This document shows positions 56,474 through 64,000 of a stretch of 64,000 nt of DNA, in pieces. The notes under the pieces are model-generated. The model ran no database searches and was not told the origin of the DNA. It saw nothing but the letters and a program-made list of their open reading frames with translations. Position numbers and translations under genes: made by a program. How positions within the stretch are numbered: position 1 is the stretch's first letter; every line of letters starts with the position of its first letter. Origin of the DNA: Streptomyces sp. NRRL S-244 (GTDB lineage: Bacteria; Actinomycetota; Actinomycetes; Streptomycetales; Streptomycetaceae); assembly GCF_000717915.1 (NCBI RefSeq), contig NZ_JOCX01000031.1, forward strand, positions 62,001-126,000, written 5' to 3'.

Positions 56474-58026
56474 ACACCCTCGCGCGCCTGGAGGCCGTCC
56501 GGGCGGGCCGGGCCCGGCCGCTGGCGACCGTACGGCACCGGCATCTGGGCGCACGCCCGCTGGTCCTCGTACCCCTGACGACGGCGGGCGAGGCCGGGGC
56601 CCCGCTCGGCGCGCTGGTCGGCACGGATCCCGAAGAGCCGCGGCTGCTCGTGGTGGCGCAGCCGCGCGACCGGGACCTGCGCTGGGCCTTCCTGGCGGAC
56701 CTGGCCGACGTGGTCCTGCCGTACGTGGACGGGTACGCGGACGACGTCGAGTACGTGGAGCGGACCGAGACCGACCCGGACACCGGCGCGAAGAGCAAGG
56801 TCGCCGCCGAGCTCTGCCTGGACGCGCCGCAGCTGATCGTGCCGAGCCGGGCCGGCATCGAGTACGTGCGGCTGCTGGGGCGGTCGATGCGGTTCCGGCG
56901 TACGGCCGAGGAGGATCCGGAGAATCCGTATCCGGCGCCCACCCGGGTGCCGCTGCTGGGGCGCTGGTTCACGCACCTCGGCGAGCGCTCCCGGGTCCCG
57001 GGGGCCTCGATGCTGCTGTCGGCGACCGAGCTGCTCGGGCGGCACTGGGCCACCGGCCAGAGCAATCTGGAGGACCAGCACCTGGGCGCGCTGCTGTCGT
57101 GGATAGCCCCGCCGGAGGGGGAATCGGGCGCGGAGGCCGCCCTGCGGGCCGAGCTGGGCCGCGACCGGGCCGGTCAGCTGCTCCTGCCGCCCGCAGGGCC
57201 GGCCACCGACCCGGCCTTCGACAACAAGCTGCTGGCCCCGGCGATGGCCCGCTACGACGCGGCGCGCGCCGGGGACGACCCGAAGGCGGCGGACCGGGCC
57301 GAGGCGGCCGTCCGGGAGCTCGTCGCGGAGCAGATGCGGCCCACCTGGCGGGCGGTGTGGCAGTCGCTGGAGCTGCTGCGCGCGCTGCCGGCCGGGGAGC
57401 GGGCCGAGGAGCGCTGGACCCGCGACCGCTGGTCGTACACCGGCCACCGGGACCGGGTCCGGGCGGGCGAGCCCCCGCAGCCGCGCCGCGACGACGCGGT
57501 GACGGCGGCGCAGAAGCTGGCGACGCGGGAGACCGAGCAGGTGCGGCTCGACGCACAGGAGGCGCTGGACGATCCGCTGGTGATGGCGGGCCGGCGGCTG
57601 TCCGGCGAGGCCTTCGCGGGCGAGGTCACCGAGGTCGTGATGGAGTGGACGGAGTCGAAGCGGCCGAGTCCGCGCCCGCTGGTGACGGTGGCCACGGAGG
57701 ACCGTCCGCAGCTCGCGGAGGGCGGCGGCGGCAAGGTGTTCCGCTCGCTGGAGGGCCGCCCGCAGTCGGCGCAGTTCGTCCGCTTCGAGGAGGACGGGCG
57801 GCTCGTGCTGCGGCTGCTGGACAAGATGGGCCGCGGCCGGGAGCCGGAGCCGGGCTCGGTGCCGGAGAAGGGCGACCGGGTCTGCTGGACGCTGTTCGAG
57901 CACGACGCGCGCGGCGGCCCGAAGCTGCCGGACCCGGAGCGGACCCCGTGGACGCACGGCGGCCCGCCGGGATCCGCGACCGCCGCTCCGCCGCCCGACG
58001 CCGTGACCGATGAGGACATCCTGTGA
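56461..58026 (+). CDS. Unrecognised protein of the nuclease-helicase operon
   Basis: The 521-residue soluble protein is rich in charged residues, with no motif I can name. Notable stretches are VEYVERTETDPDTGAKSKVA, SMLLSATELLGRHWATGQSN and AELGRDRAGQLLLPPAG. It starts within the nuclease gene (13-base overlap), and its stop overlaps the helicase GTG by four bases, so the three products are translationally coupled and probably interact. A structural or DNA-binding subunit is a guess from context. Confidence 0.75.
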   Translation: MSLLNTLARLEAVRAGRARPLATVRHRHLGARPLVLVPLTTAGEAGAPLGALVGTDPEEPRLLVVAQPRDRDLRWAFLADLADVVLPYVDGYADDVEYVERTETDPDTGAKSKVAAELCLDAPQLIVPSRAGIEYVRLLGRSMRFRRTAEEDPENPYPAPTRVPLLGRWFTHLGERSRVPGASMLLSATELLGRHWATGQSNLEDQHLGALLSWIAPPEGESGAEAALRAELGRDRAGQLLLPPAGPATDPAFDNKLLAPAMARYDAARAGDDPKAADRAEAAVRELVAEQMRPTWRAVWQSLELLRALPAGERAEERWTRDRWSYTGHRDRVRAGEPPQPRRDDAVTAAQKLATRETEQVRLDAQEALDDPLVMAGRRLSGEAFAGEVTEVVMEWTESKRPSPRPLVTVATEDRPQLAEGGGGKVFRSLEGRPQSAQFVRFEEDGRLVLRLLDKMGRGREPEPGSVPEKGDRVCWTLFEHDARGGPKLPDPERTPWTHGGPPGSATAAPPPDAVTDEDIL

Positions 58027-59369
58027 GCACCGCATCCGACCGGGGATTCGATCCGGGTACGGCCGCCGCCGAGGCGACCGCGGCCATCCTGCGCGACACC
58101 CTGCACGGGAGCGAGCGCGGCGTGGTCGTCGACTCCCCGCCCGGGGCCGGCAAGTCCACGCTGGTGGTGCGGGCCGCCCGGGAGCTGGCCGCGGCCGGGC
58201 GGCGGCTGATGGTGGTCGCGCAGACCAACGCGCAGGTCGACGACCTGGTGCTGCGGCTCGCCGACAAGGATCCGGAGCTGAAGGTCGGCCGGCTGCACAG
58301 CAGCGACGGCGAAGCGTACGATCCGGCGCTGCGCGAGCTGCCCTCGGTCACCCTCTCGGCGAAGCCGGGGGACCTGGCCGAGCTGCCGATCACCATCTCG
58401 ACGGCGGCGAAGTGGGCGTACGTGAAGGACGCGGAGCCCTGGGAGCACGCCATCGTCGACGAGGCGTACCAGATGCGCTCCGACGCGCTGCTGGCCGTGG
58501 CCGGGCTGTTCGACCGGGCGCTGTTCGTGGGCGACCCGGGGCAGCTGGACCCGTTCAGCGTGGTCGGCGCCGAGCAGTGGGCCGGGCTGTCGTACGACCC
58601 TTCGGCGAGCGCCGTCAGCACCCTCCTCGCACACAACCCGCACCTCCCGCAGCACCGGCTGCCGGTGTCCTGGCGGCTCCCGGCGTCGGCCGCGCCGCTG
58701 GTCTCGCGGGCGTTCTACCCGTACACGCAGTTCCGCAGCGGTACGGGCCCGGGCGAGCGGCGGCTGTCGTACGGGGTCGCGGGCGACGGCTCGGGCCCGG
58801 ACCGGGTGCTGGACGAGGCCGCCGAGTCGGGCTGGGGCCTGCTGGAGCTGCCCGCGCGGCACACCCCGCGCACCGACCCCGAGGCCGTACGGGCGGTGGC
58901 CCTGGTGGTCCGGCGGGCGCTGGACCGGGGGGCGGTGACGGCGGACGAGCAGTCCGAGGCCCCGGCCCCGCTGACCGCCGACCGGATCGCGGTCGGCACG
59001 GCGCACCGGGACCAGGCGGCGGCCGTCCGGGCCGCCCTCGCGGACCTCGGCGTCGCCGGGGTCACGGTGGACACCGCGAACCGGCTCCAGGGGCGGGAGT
59101 ACGACCTCACGGTGGTGCTGCACCCGCTGTCGGGCCGCCCGGACGCGACGGCGTTCCACCTGGAGACGGGCCGCCTGTGCGTGCTGGCCTCGCGGCACCG
59201 GCACGCCTGTGTCGTGGTGGCCCGGGCGGGGATAGCGGAACTGCTGGACGACCACCCCTCCACGGAACCGGTCCAGTTGGGCGTGACGGTGAAATTCCCG
59301 GACGGCTGGGAGGCGAACCACTCGGTCCTGGCCCACCTGGCGGAGCACCGGGTGGCCTGGAGGCCGTGA
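58023..59369 (+). CDS. SF1B DNA helicase (Dna2/Upf1-like)
   Basis: A 448-residue helicase of superfamily 1. It has Walker A SPPGAGKST (38-46), motif Ia VVAQTNAQVDDLVLR, motif II IVDEAYQM, motif III FVGDPGQLDPF, motif IV-like VSWRLPASA, motif V VDTANRLQGREYDLTVV and motif VI VLASRHRHACVVV. These fit the Upf1/Dna2 branch better than UvrD. It begins with GTG overlapping the previous stop. Together with the upstream Fe-S RecB-like nuclease it recreates the two activities that are fused in eukaryotic Dna2. Confidence 0.88.
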   Translation: MSTASDRGFDPGTAAAEATAAILRDTLHGSERGVVVDSPPGAGKSTLVVRAARELAAAGRRLMVVAQTNAQVDDLVLRLADKDPELKVGRLHSSDGEAYDPALRELPSVTLSAKPGDLAELPITISTAAKWAYVKDAEPWEHAIVDEAYQMRSDALLAVAGLFDRALFVGDPGQLDPFSVVGAEQWAGLSYDPSASAVSTLLAHNPHLPQHRLPVSWRLPASAAPLVSRAFYPYTQFRSGTGPGERRLSYGVAGDGSGPDRVLDEAAESGWGLLELPARHTPRTDPEAVRAVALVVRRALDRGAVTADEQSEAPAPLTADRIAVGTAHRDQAAAVRAALADLGVAGVTVDTANRLQGREYDLTVVLHPLSGRPDATAFHLETGRLCVLASRHRHACVVVARAGIAELLDDHPSTEPVQLGVTVKFPDGWEANHSVLAHLAEHRVAWRP

Positions 59370-59423
59370 CGGGCCGAGCCGGCGGCGGCCAAGGGCTGCA
59401 GCCCCTGGAGGCCGTGACAGGCC
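59356..59423. repeat. 20-base direct repeat around the helicase stop
   Basis: CCTGGAGGCCGTGACGGGCC (59356-59375, containing the helicase stop) recurs at 59404-59423 with one mismatch, spaced 48 bases. A small local duplication; GGGCTGCAGCCC between the copies is a palindrome that might help termination. Confidence 0.5.
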
Positions 59424-59502
59424 CGAAGGCGGCGCTCTTGCGCGGCGTTGGACAATGGAGGGTGGCCCGGAAGGATCCCGAACGCGCAGCAGGAGGACAC
59501 GC

Positions 59503-59853
59503 ATGGCAGAGCCCGAGCGGACGACCGAGCGGAAGCTGCGGCCCGCGCCGCTGCTCTTCGAGCCCTCGGAGGCCGCCACGGACCCGGAGCACTTCTTCGA
59601 CCTGGAGTCGATCGAGGACCCGCGGGAGCTGCTGGCCCGCGCCACCGAGCTGACGCTCGCCTTCCGGGCGGCGCAGGAGCGGGCGGTGGAGTTCCAGGCG
59701 CTGGCCGCCGCGCAGCTCGCCGATCCGCGGCGGTTCGACCGGCTGCCGCCGGCGGAGATCGCCGCGCAGGCGGACTGGACCGAGGACTACGCGCTCAAGA
59801 TGATCGAGTTCGGCGAGTCCCTCCAGCGCGAAGCCGGCCCGGACGCCCCGTAA
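59503..59853 (+). CDS. Small acidic protein downstream of the helicase
   Basis: A 116-residue soluble, mostly helical acidic protein (DPEHFFDLESIEDPRELLAR, FDRLPPAEIAAQADWTEDYA). No recognised domain. A strong AGGAGGA site precedes the ATG. It follows the helicase by 133 bases in the same direction and may have its own promoter, so membership of the nuclease-helicase operon is uncertain. Confidence 0.7.
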   Translation: MAEPERTTERKLRPAPLLFEPSEAATDPEHFFDLESIEDPRELLARATELTLAFRAAQERAVEFQALAAAQLADPRRFDRLPPAEIAAQADWTEDYALKMIEFGESLQREAGPDAP

Positions 59854-59996
59854 TCCCGCCGCCGGGTGCGGCGGGCACCACCTCCGACGTCGCACCTGGC
59901 ATATGCGGGGCGCAACATAGCCCACCATCCCCCGCCCTGTCCCGGTTTTCCGTAACTCCCGGAAACCGGATCGCTACGCCCGGTAGACCGGTCCGC

Positions 59997-60548
59997 ATGA
60001 CGACGCTGACGACGGCACCCGCCTGCCCCGCCCCTCACGCACGCACCGCCACCCACGTCACCCCCCAGGGCGCCGCCTGGCTCGCCTCCGCGTCCGCGCA
60101 CCCGCACAGCACCCTCGCGCGCTGGGAGGCCCGGGCCACCGCCCCCGCCGTACTGCCCTGCGGGACCGCCTTCGACGTCGTCAACGTCCCGCTCGTCCTC
60201 GGCCGCCGCATGCTCGACCTGCTCTGGGCCGAGGGCCCCGGCTCCGGGCCCGTGGCCGTGCACCGCGGGCGGATGCTGCTGTTCACCTCCACCGGCACCG
60301 CGCACCGCCTCCCCGCGCTGCTCGCCTGGGAGGAGTGGGGCAGCCGCGTGCCCGCGCCCCTGTGCCACGGCCGCGGCGACGCCGTCACCGTCCCGCCGCT
60401 CGACGCGACCCCCGGCGCGTCCCGCTGGGTCGTCGCCCCCGACACCCGCACCCCCTGGCTGCCCGGACCCGAGGCACTCCTGTGGGCGTACCTCCGCGCC
60501 GCCCGAGCTGCGGATATCGATTTTTCCTTCCGGCCATCTCCCTGCTAA
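59997..60548 (+). CDS. Primase-polymerase-like protein (Prim-Pol N-terminal domain family)
   Basis: A 183-residue protein with the layout of actinobacterial proteins annotated as bifunctional DNA primase/polymerase: GTAFDVVNVPLVLGRRMLDL, GPVAVHRGRMLLFTSTGTAH, LCHGRGDAVTVPPLDATPGA and PWLPGPEALLWAYLRAARAA. The catalytic acidic residues are not obvious, and no helicase domain follows, so it may not be an active primase. It ends 18 bases before a tRNA-Lys gene. A shorter relative lies at 51662-52114. Confidence 0.6.
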   Translation: MTTLTTAPACPAPHARTATHVTPQGAAWLASASAHPHSTLARWEARATAPAVLPCGTAFDVVNVPLVLGRRMLDLLWAEGPGSGPVAVHRGRMLLFTSTGTAHRLPALLAWEEWGSRVPAPLCHGRGDAVTVPPLDATPGASRWVVAPDTRTPWLPGPEALLWAYLRAARAADIDFSFRPSPC

Positions 60549-60566
60549 TGTCTTCCTCGTCAGCAA

Positions 60567-60640
60567 GCGCCGCTAGCTCAGTTGGTTAGAGCAGCTGACT
60601 CTTAATCAGCGGGTCCGGGGTTCGAGTCCCTGGCGGCGCA
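60567..60640 (+). tRNA. tRNA-Lys (CTT anticodon)
   Basis: Full cloverleaf: acceptor GCGCCGC with GCGGCGC, D-arm GCTCAGTTGGTTAGAGC, anticodon loop ACTCTTAAT with CTT, T-loop TTCGAGT, discriminator A. CCA is not encoded. No integrated element was seen at its 3' end. Confidence 0.97.
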
Positions 60641-60646
60641 CAGACG

Positions 60647-60680
60647 GAAGAAGGCCCTCACGCGAGTGGGGGCCTTCTTC
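60647..60680. terminator. Hairpin after tRNA-Lys
   Basis: A 15-base stem (60647-60661 with 60666-60680, one G-T pair) and a GCGA tetraloop. It lies between the tRNA and the stop of the convergent metalloprotease gene. Confidence 0.8.
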
Positions 60681-60707
60681 GTCATGCCGTGACGCTAGGT
60701 CGTGGCG

Positions 60708-61943
60708 CTAGGTCGTGATCTTGACCGTGTACGCGCCCGACGGGGTCCGGTCCGCCACCTCGATCCTGATCCGCTCCCCCGGCACCGTGAACGACTCCCC
60801 CACTTCCAGCGGCGCGTCCGCCAGCGGCGGGTACACCGAGCGGTCCCAGCAGGCCTCCGAGCCCGGATGCCCGTCGAGCACCTCGATCGGCCCGCCGCCC
60901 GACGCCGCCTCGTTGCGCACCCGGTAGACCAGGACCCCCTCCGTACAGATGTCCCCGTCGTTGCCGGCGGAGCCCCGCGCCTCGACCGCGATCGCGCTGC
61001 CGGTGCCCGTACGGATCACCGCGAGCCGGGTCCCGCCCGTGGCACCGGGGGCCGGGGCCTGGGCCAGCGGCAGCAGGGTGTGCAGCGAGGAGCCGGACTG
61101 CACGCAGTCCACCTGGGAGGAGGACAGCCAGCCGAGCTTCCACTTGTGCCAGGCGAACAGGTCCGGCGCCATCCCGAACTGGCTGCCCATGACGTCCCAG
61201 TCGCCGACGTACGTGTCCCAGTCGCCCTTGCCGTCGGTCGGCCGGTGGTAGAGGTCGGGCAGGTCGAAGACGTGCCCGGTCTCGTGCGCCAGGACGTTGC
61301 GGTCCGGCGGGTGCCGCTCGAAGACGGTCACGATCCGCCGCAGGTCCGTCCCGTCCGCCCGGATCGGCCGGTCGAAGTTGACGACCTTGGTGGCGTCCGA
61401 GTCCACTCCGGGCGCGTCCGGGTCGGCGACGAAGTACACGACGTCGTACTGCGAGAAGTCCACCTCCCGGTCGGCGGCCGCGACCGCGTCCCGCAGGTAC
61501 GCCGCCCGGTCCTGGGCCGCCCAGTCACGCTGTATCCCGTACGCCGTCGACGGCTTGGGCATCTGGATCCACTGCCCCTGCGGGTGCGGTTCCAGCCGGA
61601 ACCTCCCGTACGAGGCCCGCTCGAAGAAATCGCTGGTCGCGGGGAAGTAGTCGCCGGTCAGCTGCTCGGTCGTGAGGGTGGCCCGGTGGTCGGGGAACGA
61701 GAGGAAGACCATGACCGCGTGGAGGGTGCGCTCCGGCTTGGGGTAGGAGCGGTTCCAGGTGTCCAGACCCAGGGAGTGGTGCGCCGAGGTGCGGGCCAGG
61801 GCGCACGGCCCGGCCCCCGGATCGGCGACCGCGGGACCGGCGACGAGCGACATGGCGGCGAGTGCCGTCAGGGAGGTGAGCGCGGCCGCCGTGCTTCTGA
61901 TGCGGGAGCGTTCCACTCCCCCGGGTGTCTCCTGTCGCGGCAC
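60708..61943 (-). CDS. Secreted M6-family metalloprotease
   Basis: A 411-residue exported protease. After a signal peptide (RSTAAALTSLTALAAMSLVA, then GPAVA) comes an immune-inhibitor-A/M6-like catalytic domain with zinc motif VLAHETGHVFDLPDLYH (HExxH plus D) and the Met-turn-like WDVMGSQFG. A beta-rich C-terminal part follows (LVYRVRNEAASGGGPIEVLD). The GTG at 61943 is chosen since GGAGG lies five bases upstream; a longer GTG start at 61982 lacks support. Confidence 0.85.
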   Translation of the reverse strand: MPRQETPGGVERSRIRSTAAALTSLTALAAMSLVAGPAVADPGAGPCALARTSAHHSLGLDTWNRSYPKPERTLHAVMVFLSFPDHRATLTTEQLTGDYFPATSDFFERASYGRFRLEPHPQGQWIQMPKPSTAYGIQRDWAAQDRAAYLRDAVAAADREVDFSQYDVVYFVADPDAPGVDSDATKVVNFDRPIRADGTDLRRIVTVFERHPPDRNVLAHETGHVFDLPDLYHRPTDGKGDWDTYVGDWDVMGSQFGMAPDLFAWHKWKLGWLSSSQVDCVQSGSSLHTLLPLAQAPAPGATGGTRLAVIRTGTGSAIAVEARGSAGNDGDICTEGVLVYRVRNEAASGGGPIEVLDGHPGSEACWDRSVYPPLADAPLEVGESFTVPGERIRIEVADRTPSGAYTVKITT

Positions 61944-62289
61944 ATCGACCTCCGGTGGTGGATTCGTACCATCTCGTCCCACCCTGCGGCGATTGTCTTA
62001 CTAATGCCCTGTTCCGCTGCCCCACACGAGTGAGCACTACGGCAAGCCGGTGACCCGGGGGGTTCACCCACATGCCTACAGAACGTCACGACCGATCACC
62101 GGAGATCATCCAGGAGCTTTCGCTGCTCAGAGCCGTGCAGAAACGATCGCCCGGGATGCGGCCGGCGGGCCGTCAGCACGCCGAAGTCCCGTGCCCCGCA
62201 CGGCGACGGAGCTGGATAGGGCCGTACGGTGCCTCTATGATCGGCACACTTTCCTGCACGGACACTCACGAGCAATGCGGGAGCCAACG
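61944..62289. promoter_or_regulatory. Divergent intergenic region of the M6 protease and cdgA-like genes
   Basis: A 346-base gap holding both promoters. AGTGA (62031-62035) and a later TTCACCC (about 62062) recall the half-sites of a BldD box (AGTGA-n-TCACC), but the spacing is large. In S. coelicolor cdgA is a BldD target (from memory), so this deserves checking. No gene was supported here. Confidence 0.35.
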
Positions 62290-64000
62290 GTGAGCGGAAC
62301 CTCAGAGGGAACCGGTTCGGCGGCCGACAGCACCCGATCGGCCATTACGGAGCGTCACCAAGCAGTGCCGCCCAGGCCGACGACGCCGAGCTTCACCGCG
62401 TCCGAACTGCGCGATTACCGCGCCGCCTTCAACGCGGCCCACCTCGCGATGGCCGTCGTCGACCGCTCGGGCCACGTCGTCGCCGCCAACGAGGCGCTGG
62501 GCGGGCTCCTCGGGACCGAGCCGCACGCGCTCGTCGAGCAGAACGCGGCCGACCTGGTCGACCTGGGCGCCGAGGCCCGTACCTGGCAGGCGTACCAGGA
62601 GGTGCTCCGCGGCCGGCAGGCCAGGCTGCGCTGCACCCGCCGCCTCAAACACCCCGACGGGCACTCCCTGTGGACCGAGGTCACCCTCGGCCCGGTGCCC
62701 GGCACCCGGGACGTGCTGCTGTCCGTCGCCGACATCAGCGACCGCCGCGACCTCCAGGCCCGGCTGCGCCACCTCCAGATGCACGACCCGGTGACCCGGC
62801 TGCCCAACCGGGCGCTGTTCTTCGAGCGGCTCTCCGCCGCCCTGGAGGCCTCCTCGTACGAGCACGGCGGCACCGGGCGGATCGGCCTGTGCTACCTCGA
62901 CCTCGACGGGTTCAAGGCCGTCAACGACACCCTGGGCCACCGGGTCGGCGACCGGCTGCTGACCGCCGTCGCGTCCCGGCTGACGCAGTGCGCCGACCAG
63001 TCCGGCTACGGGCGCACCGGCGGGCACCTGGTGGCCCGCCTCGGCGGCGACGAGTTCGCCCTGCTGGTCGAGGACTCCACCGGCACCGAGCAGCTCGTCG
63101 ACCTGGCCCGGAGCGTACTGGCCGCCGTACAGGAGCCGTTCGACCTGGCCGGGCAGCGATTGTCGGTCTCGGCGTCGATCGGCGTCGTGGAGCGGGCCGC
63201 GGACGGGACCTCGGCGACCGGGCTGATGCAGGCCGCGGACACGACCCTGTACTGGGCGAAGGCGGACGGCAAGGCCCGCTGGACGCTGTTCGACCCGGAG
63301 CGCAACGCGCACCGCATGACCCGCCAGGCGCTGACCTCGACCCTGCGGCCGGCCGTGGAGCGGGGCGAGTTCGCGCTGGAGTACCAGCCGCTCGTGGACC
63401 TGGAGAGCGGGGCGGTGCGCGGGGTGGAGGCGCTGGTCCGCTGGAACCACCCGCAGTTCGGCATGCTGACGCCGAATCGGTTCATCGGGATCGCCGAAGA
63501 GGACGGCTCCATCGTCCAGTTGGGGCGGTGGGTGTTGCGGACCGCCTGCCGGCAGGCCCGGCGCTGGCAGATCGAACGGCCCAGCGACTCCCCGGTCTTC
63601 GTCTCCGTCAACGTGGCGGTCCGCCAGGTGTGGGACTCCGACCTCGTCGGCGACGTGGCGGGGATCCTGGCCGAGACCGGGCTGGCCCCGCAGCTGCTCC
63701 AGCTGGAGCTGACCGAGTCGGCGGTGATGGGCTCCGCCGGGCGCCCGCTCCAGGCCCTCCAGGCGCTGAGCGACATGGGCGTGCGGATCGCCATCGACGA
63801 CTTCGGCACCGGGTACTCGAACCTGGCGTACCTGAGCCGGCTGCCGGTGTCCGTGCTGAAGCTGGACGGCTCCTTCGTACGGGGCTTCCGCTACGAGGAG
63901 GGAACCCACCCGAACCCGGCCGACGAGACCATCGTCGAGGCCCTGGTGCAGCTCGCGCACCGGCTCGGGCTGACCGTGACGGCGGAGTGCGTGGAGACGG
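62290..64000 (+). CDS. cdgA: PAS-GGDEF-EAL c-di-GMP enzyme, cut by the window edge
   Basis: The 570 residues visible contain a PAS domain (about 40-150; FNAAHLAMAVVDRSGHVVAA), a GGDEF diguanylate cyclase domain (about 165-325) with intact GGDEF at 252-256, and most of an EAL phosphodiesterase domain with E380-A-L and the IAIDDFGTGYSNLAYLSRLP segment. It makes and/or breaks c-di-GMP, which controls development in Streptomyces through BldD. The GTG at 62290 follows GGGAG at seven bases. The architecture and location not far from adpA agree with cdgA of S. coelicolor; RmdA/RmdB are alternatives. The 3' end lies beyond the window. Confidence 0.8.
   Translation, partial: MSGTSEGTGSAADSTRSAITERHQAVPPRPTTPSFTASELRDYRAAFNAAHLAMAVVDRSGHVVAANEALGGLLGTEPHALVEQNAADLVDLGAEARTWQAYQEVLRGRQARLRCTRRLKHPDGHSLWTEVTLGPVPGTRDVLLSVADISDRRDLQARLRHLQMHDPVTRLPNRALFFERLSAALEASSYEHGGTGRIGLCYLDLDGFKAVNDTLGHRVGDRLLTAVASRLTQCADQSGYGRTGGHLVARLGGDEFALLVEDSTGTEQLVDLARSVLAAVQEPFDLAGQRLSVSASIGVVERAADGTSATGLMQAADTTLYWAKADGKARWTLFDPERNAHRMTRQALTSTLRPAVERGEFALEYQPLVDLESGAVRGVEALVRWNHPQFGMLTPNRFIGIAEEDGSIVQLGRWVLRTACRQARRWQIERPSDSPVFVSVNVAVRQVWDSDLVGDVAGILAETGLAPQLLQLELTESAVMGSAGRPLQALQALSDMGVRIAIDDFGTGYSNLAYLSRLPVSVLKLDGSFVRGFRYEEGTHPNPADETIVEALVQLAHRLGLTVTAECVET

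Noticed and set aside
60549..60707. tRNA-Lys as attachment site of an integrated element
   Set aside because: No integrase, no repeat of the tRNA 3' end and no change in base composition was found around it within the window.
62072..62293. Small plus-strand frame upstream of the cdgA-like gene
   Set aside because: No ribosome site, mixed codon bias and it overlaps the well-supported GTG start in another frame.

Overview
The window is about 72% G+C with strong third-position G/C bias and frequent GTG starts. It carries a complete desferrioxamine cluster, adpA next to ornA, and a PAS-GGDEF-EAL protein. This points to a Streptomyces chromosome, core-arm side. Gene order from the leucine-catabolism genes through des, hexosaminidase, glmS, adpA and ornA resembles, from memory, the SCO2776-SCO2793 stretch of S. 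coelicolor, with local differences.

Layout. 1-354: remnant of a frameshifted gene. 0.5-4.9 kb: agmatinase-type ureohydrolase plus thiamine-diphosphate enzyme, divergent from a PucR regulator. 5-11 kb: small secreted protein, acyl-CoA dehydrogenase and thioesterase, a DUF4253 protein, a MarR/SDR divergent pair with palindromic operators, and a phosphatase-like protein. 11-17.5 kb: TetR regulator facing a leucine/isovalerate operon (methylcrotonyl-CoA carboxylase beta and alpha, HMG-CoA lyase, acyl-CoA dehydrogenase). 17.6-21.5 kb: two coupled dynamin-like GTPases; the second has a TTA codon at position 8. 21.6-29 kb: desEF and desABCD, each unit behind a palindromic iron box. 29-34 kb: GH20 hexosaminidase, DUF4429 protein, small ORF and glmS, with DasR-like (dre) sites. 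34-38.5 kb: acetate-transporter-type protein, universal stress protein, small membrane protein, adpA (without any TTA codon), ornA, tRNA-His.

38.6-44.3 kb is the least ordinary part. Two secreted cell-wall enzymes, one with an Rpf-type transglycosylase domain and one with a CHAP domain, carry near-identical six-copy FG-GAP repeat regions. Next to them are an 88-residue protein, a 66-residue exported peptide with three VIGWD repeats, and a divergent TrmB/LuxR-type regulator. A 19-base G run with low-complexity sequence at 40.5 kb replaces the 3' end of the CHAP gene and looks like an assembly error.

44.3-55.4 kb holds membrane and NAD(P)-binding proteins, a MarR regulator, a two-component system, cold-shock protein, spermidine-synthase-like methyltransferase, a primase-polymerase-like protein, a TPR regulator, a histidine phosphatase and a PAP2 protein. 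55.3-59.9 kb is a tightly coupled operon: Fe-S RecB/Cas4-like nuclease, an unrecognised 521-residue protein, an SF1B helicase and (more loosely) a 116-residue protein. It resembles a Dna2 split into separate genes. The window closes with another primase-polymerase-like protein, tRNA-Lys(CTT), an M6 metalloprotease and the start of a cdgA-like c-di-GMP enzyme cut by the window edge. No rRNA, CRISPR array, insertion sequence or prophage was seen.
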